Positions 53,423-62,654 of a DNA stretch of 64,000 bases are shown here, piece by piece. The notes under the pieces were generated by a model, which did no database searches, had not been told where the DNA came from, and saw only the letters and a program-made list of their open reading frames with translations. How positions within the stretch are numbered: the stretch's first letter is position 1; each line of letters begins with the position of its first letter. The stretch covers positions 2,728,001 through 2,792,000 of the forward strand of contig NZ_CP142523.1 in assembly GCF_036885605.1 (NCBI RefSeq), in the 5' to 3' direction. The stretch comes from Janthinobacterium sp. TB1-E2. Its GTDB lineage: Bacteria; Pseudomonadota; Gammaproteobacteria; Burkholderiales; Burkholderiaceae_D. A program made the position numbers and the translations under genes.

Positions 53423-53442
53423 CTCCGGCCACCGGGCCGGAG
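53423..53442 (+). other. Stem-loop between the hybrid kinase and recC
   Basis: CTCCGGCC (53423-53430) pairs perfectly with GGCCGGAG (53435-53442) around ACCG. It lies in the 75-base gap before recC. No T-tract; possibly a weak terminator of the kinase transcript. Confidence 0.45.
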
Positions 53443-53465
53443 GCGCGGCAACCCATCGGATCAGC

Positions 53466-56400
53466 ATGCATACACCCGTCACGCCCGGCCTCCTCATCCT
53501 GCACGGCAACCAGCTGGAACAGCTGCGCGCCGCCGTCTTCCAGTGGCTGCGCCAGCATCCGCTGGCGCCGCTGGAAACGGACATCTTCCTGGTGCAGTCG
53601 AACGGCGTGGCCGAATGGCTGAAGATCGCCCTGGCCGAGGAGATGGGTGTATGCGCCGCCACGCGCATCGCGCTGCCGGCGCGCCTGCTGTGGGAAAGCT
53701 ACCGGGGCATGCTGGGGCGCGACAGAGTGCCGCGCGTGTCGCCGTTCGACAAGTCCCCGCTGACGTGGCGTTTGATGCGCCTGTTGCCGTCGCTGCTGGC
53801 CGACCCCGTGTTCGCGCCGCTGCGCTACTTCCTTGCCGATGGCGATTGCGAACGCCGGCTGCAGCTGGCCGAGCGCCTGGCCGACCTGTTCGACCAGTAC
53901 CAGGTCTACCGCGCCGACTGGCTGGCCGATTGGGCGGCCGGGCGCGACCAGTTGCGCACGGCGCGCGGCGACTCCATCGTTCTGAAGGAAGACCAGCGCT
54001 GGCAGGCGCAGTTGTGGCGCGCCGTGGCGGCCGATGTCGAGGATTTCGAGCGCGACACGGGCCGCGCCGACATCCACGACGCCTTCCTGGCGGCGATCGC
54101 CGCCGGCGACGCGCCGGTAGGCAAGCTGCCGCGCAGGGTCGTGCTGTTTGGCGTGTCGGCCTTGCCGTACCAGACCTTGCAGGCGCTGGCCGCGCTGGCT
54201 CGCCACACGCAGGTGGTGCTGGCCGTACCCAATCCGTGCCAGTTCTACTGGGGCGACATCATCGACGGGCGCGACTTGCTGCGCGCGGAAAACAAGCGCC
54301 AGCGCCAGCGCAATGGCACCGACCTAGCCGGGATTCCGCTGGAAGAACTGCATGCGCACAGCCACCCGCTGCTGGCCAGCTGGGGCAGGCAAGGGCGCGA
54401 TTTCATCCGCATGCTCGACGAATTCGACGAACACGCGCAAGCCGAGGGGCGCGACGACAGCCTGCGCATCGACCTGTTTGGCGAGGAAACGGGCGAGACC
54501 CTGCTGCAGCAGGTGCAGGTGGCCATCCGTGAACTGCGTCCGCTGGCCGAGCATGAGCAAACGCCGCCCGATGCCGGCGACCGCTCGATCGAATTTCACG
54601 TGGCGCACAGCGTGCAGCGCGAAGTGGAAGTGCTGCACGACCAGCTGCTGGCCATGTTTGCGCATAGCGCCGAGACGCTCTTGCGTCCGCGCGACGTGGT
54701 GGTGATGGTGCCCGACATCGACACGTTTACGGCCGCCATCCACGCCGTCTTCGGCCAGTACCGGCGCAACGACGAGCGTTTCATCCCGTTCGAGATCGGC
54801 GACGTGAAGGACCGCAGCGTCAACCCGCTGCTCGTCGCGCTCGAGTGGCTGCTGCAGCTGCCGCAGCAGCGCTGCCGCCAGAGCGAAGTGCGCGACCTGC
54901 TCGACGTGCCCGCGCTGGCCACCCGCTTCGGCCTGCAGCCGGACGACCTGGTCACCCTGGGTGCATGGATCGAAGGGGCCGGCGTGCGCTGGGGCCTGGA
55001 CCAGCATCACCGCAGCGGCCTGGGTCTGGGCGCGGCCGGCGAGCAGAATGCGTGGATCTTCGGCGTGCGGCGCATGCTGCTCGGCTATGCCAGCGGCGGT
55101 GGCGCCAGCTTTGGCGGCATCGAACCGTATGCGGAAGTGGGCGGCCTTGATGCGGCGCTGGCGGGCTCGCTGGCGCAGCTGGTCGAGGCGCTGCTGCACT
55201 GGCGCACCGTGCTGGCCGGCACACGCACGCCAGCCGAGTGGGGCGCGCAGGCGCGCGCGCTGCTGGCCGCCTTCTTTGACGCCGACGACGAGGGCGACCG
55301 CCTGACCCTGGCGCAGCTGGAAGGCGCCTTGCAGGGCTGGCTGGAAACGTGCGAGCATGCGGGCTTTATCGAGCCGGTGCCACTGTCCGTGCTGCGCGTG
55401 GCGTGGCTGGGCGCGCTGGACGAGCCGACCCTGAACCATCAATTTGTCTCCGGCGGCGTGACGTTTTGCACCTTGATGCCGATGCGCGCCGTGCCGTTCC
55501 GCGTCGTGTGCCTGCTGGGCATGAACGATGGCGACTTCCCGCGCCGCGCGCAAAAGGCCGATTTCGATTTGCTGGCGCTGCCCGGCATGGCGCGCCCGGG
55601 CGACCGCTCGCGCCGCGACGATGACCGCTACCTGATGCTCGAAGCCTTGCTGGCCGCGCGCGACAAACTGTATGTGAGCTGGGTGGGGCGCAATGTGCGC
55701 GACAATTCCGAGCAGCCGCCGTCCGTGCTCGTGTCGCAGCTGCGCGACTACCTGGCCGCCGGCTGGTCGCTGGACCGGCACCTGGTCTCGCTGACTACCG
55801 AGCACGCGCTGCAGCCGTTCAGCCGCCGCTATTTCGAGGCCGATGGCTTGCTGACGTACGCACGCGAATGGCGCGTCGCGCATGCCGATGTGGAGGCGCA
55901 GTCCGGGGAACTGGCGCTGGGCCCCTACGAGCTCGATCCCGGCACGCGCTTGAAGCTGGGCGAACTGGCCAGCTTCTTGCGCCAGCCCGTCAAATACTTT
56001 TTCCGCCGCCGCTTGAGCGTGCATTTCGCCGATGCGGCCATGCTGGGCGAGGATGAAGAACCGTTCGGCCTGAATGCGCTCGAACGCTATCTGCTGGAAG
56101 ACACCATGCTGGACGACGGCGGTGCCGTGGAAGCGTTGGACGACGTGCGCGCCAGCCTGGAAGCGCGCGCGGAAAAGCTGGCGCGCGAAGGCGTGCTGCC
56201 GATCGGCCTGATCGGCCGGCAAGTGCAGGCGCAGCTGGTCGAGGCGCTGGTGCCCGTGCGCAGCGCATGGCTGTCCTTGCGTGCCTCGTTCCCGTACGCG
56301 GCCGACAAGCGCGCCATCAACTTGCCGTTTGGCGAAGTGCAGATCGACGACTGGCTCGACAAATTGTGCAGCAACGGGCAGGAAACGGCCTGGCTGATGC

Positions 56401-56885
56401 AGATTTCCTCGAAAGTGACGGACAAGAGCGGCCTGGCGCGCGGCGACAAGCTGATGCTGATGTGGCTGCGCCAGCTGGCTGCCGCCGCCCTCGGTTTTCC
56501 CGTCACCGGCTACCTGGTGGCGCGCGACGCCATTGTCAGCATGGCGCCGCTCGATCCGGCCACGTCGCGCGACGCGCTGGCCACCTTGCTGGCGCTGTGG
56601 CGCGAAGGCATGAACCATCCGCTGCCCACGGCATGCAAGACGGGCCTGGCGCTGGTGCAACAGGGCGACCCGCGCGCCGTCTACGATGGCGGTTTTGACA
56701 TGACTGGCGAGCGCGCGGAACTGTGTCTGGCGCGCCTGTGGCCCGAGTTTTCCGCGCTGGCCGCGGAGGAAGCGTGGGAAGACTGCACGCGCGAGCTGTA
56801 TGGCCCGCTGGCCGACTGGCTGCAACAGCACATTACGATCGACCCGATCAGCGCGCCCGATGACGGCGCGGGAGAAGAACAATGA
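53466..56885 (+). CDS. recC: Exodeoxyribonuclease V gamma subunit
   Basis: A 1139-residue RecC. It has the inactivated helicase fold that splits the duplex and reads Chi. Family segments include LLILHGNQLEQLRAAV at the start, DIFLVQSNGVAEWLK, RVVLFGVSALPYQTL, and LLGMNDGDFPRR. It is first in the order recC-recB-recD. The stop overlaps the recB start (56882-56885), so translation is coupled. RecBCD repairs double-strand breaks and degrades foreign linear DNA. Confidence 0.95.
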   Translation: MHTPVTPGLLILHGNQLEQLRAAVFQWLRQHPLAPLETDIFLVQSNGVAEWLKIALAEEMGVCAATRIALPARLLWESYRGMLGRDRVPRVSPFDKSPLTWRLMRLLPSLLADPVFAPLRYFLADGDCERRLQLAERLADLFDQYQVYRADWLADWAAGRDQLRTARGDSIVLKEDQRWQAQLWRAVAADVEDFERDTGRADIHDAFLAAIAAGDAPVGKLPRRVVLFGVSALPYQTLQALAALARHTQVVLAVPNPCQFYWGDIIDGRDLLRAENKRQRQRNGTDLAGIPLEELHAHSHPLLASWGRQGRDFIRMLDEFDEHAQAEGRDDSLRIDLFGEETGETLLQQVQVAIRELRPLAEHEQTPPDAGDRSIEFHVAHSVQREVEVLHDQLLAMFAHSAETLLRPRDVVVMVPDIDTFTAAIHAVFGQYRRNDERFIPFEIGDVKDRSVNPLLVALEWLLQLPQQRCRQSEVRDLLDVPALATRFGLQPDDLVTLGAWIEGAGVRWGLDQHHRSGLGLGAAGEQNAWIFGVRRMLLGYASGGGASFGGIEPYAEVGGLDAALAGSLAQLVEALLHWRTVLAGTRTPAEWGAQARALLAAFFDADDEGDRLTLAQLEGALQGWLETCEHAGFIEPVPLSVLRVAWLGALDEPTLNHQFVSGGVTFCTLMPMRAVPFRVVCLLGMNDGDFPRRAQKADFDLLALPGMARPGDRSRRDDDRYLMLEALLAARDKLYVSWVGRNVRDNSEQPPSVLVSQLRDYLAAGWSLDRHLVSLTTEHALQPFSRRYFEADGLLTYAREWRVAHADVEAQSGELALGPYELDPGTRLKLGELASFLRQPVKYFFRRRLSVHFADAAMLGEDEEPFGLNALERYLLEDTMLDDGGAVEALDDVRASLEARAEKLAREGVLPIGLIGRQVQAQLVEALVPVRSAWLSLRASFPYAADKRAINLPFGEVQIDDWLDKLCSNGQETAWLMQISSKVTDKSGLARGDKLMLMWLRQLAAAALGFPVTGYLVARDAIVSMAPLDPATSRDALATLLALWREGMNHPLPTACKTGLALVQQGDPRAVYDGGFDMTGERAELCLARLWPEFSALAAEEAWEDCTRELYGPLADWLQQHITIDPISAPDDGAGEEQ

Positions 56886-59800
56886 CGAGCCATCTGCTCA
56901 ACCCCCTGGCATTCCCGCTGCACGGCTCGCGCCTGATCGAAGCGTCGGCCGGTACGGGTAAAACCTGGACCATCGCCGCGCTGTACGTGCGTCTCGTGCT
57001 GGGGCATGGCGGCGACGACAGCCGCTTTACGCGTCCGCTGCTGCCGGCCGACATCCTCGTGATGACGTTTACCCGCGCCGCCACGCGCGAATTGTCGAAC
57101 CGCGTGCGCGAGCGCCTGATCGAGGCCGCTGCTTATTTTCGCCACGAATCCGGCGGCAGCGACCCGTTTCTCGATGCCTTGCTCGAGTCCTACCCGGACG
57201 AGAGCGAACGGCAAAAGGCCGCGCACCGGCTGATGCTGGCCGCCGAGACGATGGATGAAGCGGCCATTTTCACCATCGACGCCTGGTGCCAGCGCATGTT
57301 GCGCGAGCATGCGTTCGACAGCGGCAGCCTGTTCGACGAGGAACTGGTCAGCGACGAGCAAGCGCTGTTCGAGGATGCGGCCCACGATTACTGGCGCCAG
57401 CAAGTCTATCCTTTGCCGCCGCAGGCGCTCGACGTGCTGCTCGCCTGCTGGCCCGACGTCGGCGCGCTGAAGAAAGGCGCGCGCGAGCTGGCGCGCCGCG
57501 CGGACATCATGCGCATGGCCGACGAAGAGCCGTTGTCGGCATTGATCGCGCGCGAACAGCGGGCGCTGGCCGCGCAGCTGGCCACCCTGAAGGCGGGCTG
57601 GGTCGAGCGCGTGGACCAGATGGCGATGTGGATCAACGATCACCGCGCCGCCAATCCCAAGTGTTTTAATGGCGTCAAGATGAAGCCGGAGAACCTGGCG
57701 AAGTGGTTCGACGGCTTGCGTAAATGGGCGCAAGACCCGCTGTTGCTGCTGCCCGCCATCACGGCCAAGGCGTGGGAACGCTTGACGCCGTTCGGCATCG
57801 AGGATGCGTTTGCCAAGAGTTTCACGGCGCAGGTGCCCGAATGCTTCGAGCATACGGAGGCACTGGGGATCGCCCTGGCGGGTATCACGCCGCTGGCGCA
57901 CAAGCTGCACCTGCATGCGGCGGCGGCCATCGCGCGGCGCATGGATCAGTTAAAACGCCAGTCGCGCCAGTTCGGCTTTGCCGACATGCTGCAGCGCCTG
58001 CACGACGCGCTGGCCGGCGAGAATGGCGCGGCCCTGCGCCAGCGCATCATCGACCAGTATCCGCTGGCCATGGTCGATGAATTCCAGGATACGGCGCCCG
58101 CCCAGTACCAGATTTTCAACCTGCTGTACCGGATTGCAGACAACGATCCGGCCTTGGGCCTGTTCCTGATCGGCGACCCGAAGCAGTCGATCTACGGCTT
58201 TCGCGGCGCCGACATCCAGAGCTACCTGGCGGCGCGGCGCGCGACCACGGGACGCCACTACCAGCTGGGCACCAATTACCGTTCGACGGCCCCGCTGGTG
58301 GCGGCCGTCAACCAGCTGTTCCTGCACGCGGAGCGCGACGAGGTGCCAGCCGGCGCCTTCCGCTACCGTAAAGGGGGCGAGAATCCGCTGCCGTTCGAGG
58401 CCGTCGACGCCAAGGGCCGCGCCGAACACCTGGTGAACGCCAGCGGCCCGCTGCCGGCCCTGCTGGCCGCCTGCGCCAGCGATGAAGCGCTGCGCGGCGA
58501 CAGCTACCGCGAGTATTTCGCACAGCACTGCGCCGAACACATCGTCGCCATGCTGGGCGACCCGCAGGCCGGTTTTACGGGCCCCGATGGTTTTACGCGC
58601 CTGCAGCCGGCCGACGTGGCCATCCTCGTGCGCGACCGCAAGGAGGCGGCCGCCATCCGCCGCGCACTGGCGCGCCGCCGGGTCGCCAGCGTCTACCTGT
58701 CCGACAAGGATTCCGTCATCGACAGCGAGGAAGCGCAGGACGTGCTGCGCTGGCTGGCGGCGCTGGCCAACCCGCTCGACGGAGGACTGGCGCGCGCCGC
58801 GTTTGCCACGCGCACGATCGGCCTGTCGCTGGGCGAGCTGGCGCGCCTGTCGAGCGATGAAATGGAATGGGAACGCCGGGTCGAGCAACTGAAGGCCCTG
58901 CACCTGATCTGGCAGCGCCAGGGCGTGCTGGCCATGCTGCGCCGCTTCATCCACGAACTGCAGCTGCCGGCTATGCTGCTGCAGCAGACGGGCGGCGAGC
59001 GGCGCTTGACGAATCTGCTGCACCTGGCCGAATTGCTGCAATCGGCCAGCCGCCAGCTCGATGGCGAGCAGGCGCTGATACGCTGGCTGGCCGAGCAGAT
59101 CGCCGGCGAAGGCGAAAACGGCGACGAGCGCGTGCTGCGCCTGGAAAGCGATGCGGAACTGGTGAAGGTCATCACCGTGCACAAGTCGAAAGGACTCGAA
59201 TACCCGCTGGTCTATTTACCGTTTTCCGTCACGGCGCGCAAGGTGGATAAACGCAACCGCAGCTTCTTCGAGTATGCGGGCGACGATGGCGAACGCCGCC
59301 TCGACCTGTCCTTGTCCGACGAGGCCATGGCGTTTGTGGAAGAAGCGCGCATCGAGGAAGACTTGCGCCTGCTGTACGTGGCCCTGACGCGGGCGCGCCA
59401 CTTCCTGTGGCTGGGCGTGGCCGCCCAGGCGGCGCGCAAGGCGGGCGAGAACACCTTGCACGAATCGGCGCTCGGCTACCTGCTGACAGGCGGCGACAAG
59501 CTGCCGTTCGACCAGCTGCTGCTGCGCTGGCAGCAGGTGGCGGGCGATTGCGACGCCATCTATGTCAGCACCTTGGGGCAGCCTGATGCCTGCACGGTGC
59601 TGGACCGCATCGAGCGGCGCCCCGAACTGCGGCCCGCGCCCGTGTTCGCGGGCGAATTCGAGCGCGACTGGTCGGTGGGCAGCTTCACGTCGCTGACGCG
59701 CCAGATCGGCGCCGTGGCGGCCGCGCACGTGCCGCAGCGGGCGCTGGAAGAAACCTTGCTGGAAGATGGCACGGCTGTCGCCGTGGCCTCGCCGATGCAC

Positions 59801-60541
59801 ATGGGCGACGCGCCCTGGCACCGCTTCCCGCGCGGCTCCGTGCCCGGCAATTTCCTGCACGAGCAGCTTGAGTGGATGGGCAGCGAAGGGTTTGACAGCG
59901 TCCACGATGACAACTTCGACACGCGCCTGGCCGCGCGCTGCGAGCGGTCGGGCTGGGGCCACCGCCAGGACGACGCCATCGCCTGGCTCAGGGAAATCGC
60001 CATCACGCCGCTGCCGCTGCTCGATGCCTCGCTGTCGCAGTTGGACAGCACCCTGTCCGAGATGGAGTTCTGGTTCCCCAGCGAGCATTTGTCCACGGCG
60101 GCGCTCGACCAGCTGTGCACGCGCTTGCTGCTCGACGGCGCGCCGCGTCCCGTGCTGCCGCGGCGCCAGCTGCACGGCATGCTGAAGGGGTTTGCCGACC
60201 TGGTCATCGAACGGGATGGCCGCTACTGGGTGCTCGACTACAAGTCGAATGCGCTGGGCGCCAACGACGCGGCCTACCACACGCAGGCGCTGGCGGCCGG
60301 CATGGCGCAGCACCGCTACGATATCCAGGGCGCCATCTACATGCTGGCCCTGCACCGGCTGCTGAAAAGCCGCTTGGGCGACGCCTACGATCCGGCCGAG
60401 CACCTGGGCGGTGCCATCTTCCTGTTTTTGCGCGGCATCGCGAATGCGGACACGCATGGCTGCTACTGGCTGGCGCCGCAGCTGGAACTGCTGGACGGCC
60501 TCGATCAACTATTAGAAGAAACGGAACACCATGCAGCATAA
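56882..60541 (+). CDS. recB: Exodeoxyribonuclease V beta subunit
   Basis: A 1219-residue RecB: a 3'-5' UvrD-type helicase plus C-terminal nuclease. Walker A ASAGTGKT is at residues 21-28, VMTFTRAATREL follows, motif II region is MVDEFQDTAPAQYQIF, and motifs V/VI are VHKSKGLEYPLVY and LYVALTRARH. The nuclease motif VLDYKSNALG has Asp1119 and Lys1121 in place. Length and motifs are intact. It overlaps recD by 11 bases. Confidence 0.96.
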   Translation: MTSHLLNPLAFPLHGSRLIEASAGTGKTWTIAALYVRLVLGHGGDDSRFTRPLLPADILVMTFTRAATRELSNRVRERLIEAAAYFRHESGGSDPFLDALLESYPDESERQKAAHRLMLAAETMDEAAIFTIDAWCQRMLREHAFDSGSLFDEELVSDEQALFEDAAHDYWRQQVYPLPPQALDVLLACWPDVGALKKGARELARRADIMRMADEEPLSALIAREQRALAAQLATLKAGWVERVDQMAMWINDHRAANPKCFNGVKMKPENLAKWFDGLRKWAQDPLLLLPAITAKAWERLTPFGIEDAFAKSFTAQVPECFEHTEALGIALAGITPLAHKLHLHAAAAIARRMDQLKRQSRQFGFADMLQRLHDALAGENGAALRQRIIDQYPLAMVDEFQDTAPAQYQIFNLLYRIADNDPALGLFLIGDPKQSIYGFRGADIQSYLAARRATTGRHYQLGTNYRSTAPLVAAVNQLFLHAERDEVPAGAFRYRKGGENPLPFEAVDAKGRAEHLVNASGPLPALLAACASDEALRGDSYREYFAQHCAEHIVAMLGDPQAGFTGPDGFTRLQPADVAILVRDRKEAAAIRRALARRRVASVYLSDKDSVIDSEEAQDVLRWLAALANPLDGGLARAAFATRTIGLSLGELARLSSDEMEWERRVEQLKALHLIWQRQGVLAMLRRFIHELQLPAMLLQQTGGERRLTNLLHLAELLQSASRQLDGEQALIRWLAEQIAGEGENGDERVLRLESDAELVKVITVHKSKGLEYPLVYLPFSVTARKVDKRNRSFFEYAGDDGERRLDLSLSDEAMAFVEEARIEEDLRLLYVALTRARHFLWLGVAAQAARKAGENTLHESALGYLLTGGDKLPFDQLLLRWQQVAGDCDAIYVSTLGQPDACTVLDRIERRPELRPAPVFAGEFERDWSVGSFTSLTRQIGAVAAAHVPQRALEETLLEDGTAVAVASPMHMGDAPWHRFPRGSVPGNFLHEQLEWMGSEGFDSVHDDNFDTRLAARCERSGWGHRQDDAIAWLREIAITPLPLLDASLSQLDSTLSEMEFWFPSEHLSTAALDQLCTRLLLDGAPRPVLPRRQLHGMLKGFADLVIERDGRYWVLDYKSNALGANDAAYHTQALAAGMAQHRYDIQGAIYMLALHRLLKSRLGDAYDPAEHLGGAIFLFLRGIANADTHGCYWLAPQLELLDGLDQLLEETEHHAA

Positions 60542-62504
60542 CGCGCAGTTGGATACCCTGCAGATGGATGCCTTGTTCAGCCATATCGACGGCGTTGCCG
60601 AGGCGGGGCACCTGCGCCGCCTGAGCGCCGCGTTTGCCCGCTTCATCGGCACGCTGGACGAGGGCGCGCCGAATGCGTCCGCCGTGGCCGTGGCCTGCGT
60701 CGTGCTGTCCGAGCTGGAAGGGCGGGGGCACAGCTGTCTGATGCTGTTTGAGCTGGCCAGCGAACCGTCGCAGCTGCTGGGCTGGAGCGAGGAGCTGTGG
60801 CATGGCGTGCTTGCCGTTTCCGGCCCGTTGCCGGACAGCGTCGCTGGCTGGCGCGCGCTGCTGGCCGGCGCGCCGCAGGTGTGGACGGTGGGCGCGGCTG
60901 ACGTGCGCCAGCCGCTGGTGCTCGATGGCGACCGCCTGTATTTGCGCCGCTACTGGCGCGATGAAAGCCTGGTGGGCGAAAAAATCGCCGCGCGCGCGCA
61001 GGATTTGACGAATCCGCCGCTGGCGCAGGTGCGGCTATGGCTCGATATCCTGTTCGACCAGCCCACGCAGGACGGTGGGCCGGACTGGCAAAAAGTGGCA
61101 TGCGCCATCGCGCTGCGCGGCAAGGTGGCGATCATCACGGGCGGTCCTGGAACGGGCAAGACCTACACGGTAGCCAGTTTGCTGACCTTGCTGTTTGCCG
61201 TCTCGCCGCAGCCGGAGCAGCTGCGCATCGCACTGGCCGCGCCGACCGGCAAGGCGGCCGCGCGGCTGAAACAGTCGATCGACAAGGCTTTGGAGGGGCT
61301 GGCGGCCAAGGCGGGCGATGCGCTGCCCCTGCTGGAACTGGCGCGGCGCATGGGCGCGGCGCGCACCCTGCATAGTTTGCTGGGCGCGCGGCCCGATACG
61401 CGCGCCTTTGCCCACCACGCGGGCAATCCGCTCGACGTCGACGTGCTGATCGTCGATGAAGCGTCGATGGTGCACCTGGAAATGATGGCGTCCGTGCTCG
61501 ACGCCTTGCCGCCCACGGCGATCCTGATACTGCTTGGCGACAAGGATCAATTGGCGTCCGTGGAAGCGGGCGCCGTGCTCGGTGACTTGTGCCACGACGC
61601 GCAGGCGGGCGGCTACACGCCGGCTACCATCGCGTATGCGCAGGCGGCCAGCGGCGTGGCCATTCCGCCCGCCTTTGCGGGGGCGGCCGGCGCGCTGGCG
61701 CAGCAGACGGTGATGCTGCGCCACAGCCACCGTTTCAGCGGTCCGATCGGCGAGCTGGCCTTGGCCGTGAATGGCGGCAGGCCCGATCTTGCCAAAGCGT
61801 GTTTTGCCGGCGACAGCGGCGGCCAGCTGGCGTGGAGCGTGAGCGCGCAGCCGGACGAGGTGCTGCGCCTGGCCTTGCGTGGCCGCGCGGACGCGCCGGG
61901 CGGCTACCAGCCCTACCTGGCACTGGTGAATGCGGGCGAAGCGGCGTACGCGCAGCATGACGACTGGGTGCGCGCCGTGCTGCACGCTTTCGAATCGTTC
62001 CGCATCCTGTGCGCCGTGCGCGAGGGCGAGTGGGGCGTGGCCGGCCTGAACACGGCCATCGAACTGCGGCTGGAAAAGGAAGGCTTGATACGCCGCAGCG
62101 AATGGTATGTGGGCCGTCCCGTGATGGTCACGCGTAACGATTACGGTACGGGCGTGTTCAATGGCGACATCGGCTTGACCCTGCGCGATCCGGCGCGGCC
62201 CGGATCATTGCGCGTGTACTTCCTGGAAGGCGAGAACGTGCGCAGCGTGCTGGCCACGCGCTTGCGCCACGTGGAGACGGCGTTCGCCATGACGGTGCAT
62301 AAATCGCAGGGTTCGGAATTCCGCCACACGGTGCTGGTGCTGCCGCAGGAGGGCGGCGCCATGCTGGCGCGCGAACTGGTCTACACGGGCATCACGCGCG
62401 CGCGCGACTTCTTTACCCTCGTCTCGCCCACGCAGGCCGTGCTGTTTGACGCGATCTTGCGCCGTACGCAGCGGGCCAGCGGCTTGAGGGGGCTGATCGG
62501 CTGA
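60531..62504 (+). CDS. recD: Exodeoxyribonuclease V alpha subunit
   Basis: A 657-residue RecD, the 5'-3' SF1B helicase of RecBCD. Walker A GGPGTGKT is at residues 204-211, motif II is VLIVDEASMVHLEMM, then LLGDKDQLASVEAGAVLGDL, and the C-terminal MTVHKSQGSEFRHTVLVLP and YTGITRARDFF motifs. Start at ATG 60531, inside the end of recB. Last gene of the operon. Confidence 0.96.
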   Translation: MQHNAQLDTLQMDALFSHIDGVAEAGHLRRLSAAFARFIGTLDEGAPNASAVAVACVVLSELEGRGHSCLMLFELASEPSQLLGWSEELWHGVLAVSGPLPDSVAGWRALLAGAPQVWTVGAADVRQPLVLDGDRLYLRRYWRDESLVGEKIAARAQDLTNPPLAQVRLWLDILFDQPTQDGGPDWQKVACAIALRGKVAIITGGPGTGKTYTVASLLTLLFAVSPQPEQLRIALAAPTGKAAARLKQSIDKALEGLAAKAGDALPLLELARRMGAARTLHSLLGARPDTRAFAHHAGNPLDVDVLIVDEASMVHLEMMASVLDALPPTAILILLGDKDQLASVEAGAVLGDLCHDAQAGGYTPATIAYAQAASGVAIPPAFAGAAGALAQQTVMLRHSHRFSGPIGELALAVNGGRPDLAKACFAGDSGGQLAWSVSAQPDEVLRLALRGRADAPGGYQPYLALVNAGEAAYAQHDDWVRAVLHAFESFRILCAVREGEWGVAGLNTAIELRLEKEGLIRRSEWYVGRPVMVTRNDYGTGVFNGDIGLTLRDPARPGSLRVYFLEGENVRSVLATRLRHVETAFAMTVHKSQGSEFRHTVLVLPQEGGAMLARELVYTGITRARDFFTLVSPTQAVLFDAILRRTQRASGLRGLIG

Positions 62505-62518
62505 TAGGGTTTGACAGG

Positions 62519-62532
62519 TTTCCACGTGGAAA
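62519..62532. other. Perfect 14-base palindrome between recD and the chemotaxis gene
   Basis: TTTCCACGTGGAAA sits 15 bases after the recD stop, in a 150-base AT-rich gap with no gene. It could be a short terminator stem without loop or an operator for the gene at 62655. A small hairpin GTGC-AGA-GCAC follows near 62609. Confidence 0.45.
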
Positions 62533-62654
62533 TATATGTGTTGTATTCCGAATATTGATGATAATTGTTCCGATTTTTGTGTGAAAATGCTTTCATAGAG
62601 AAAGTGGTGCAGAGCACTGTTTCTCGTCACTAAAATCGAAACGAGGAGTCCATC

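Noticed and set aside
54324..56882. 852-codon minus-strand frame
   Set aside because: Opposite recC; no recognisable domain and shadow-like composition.
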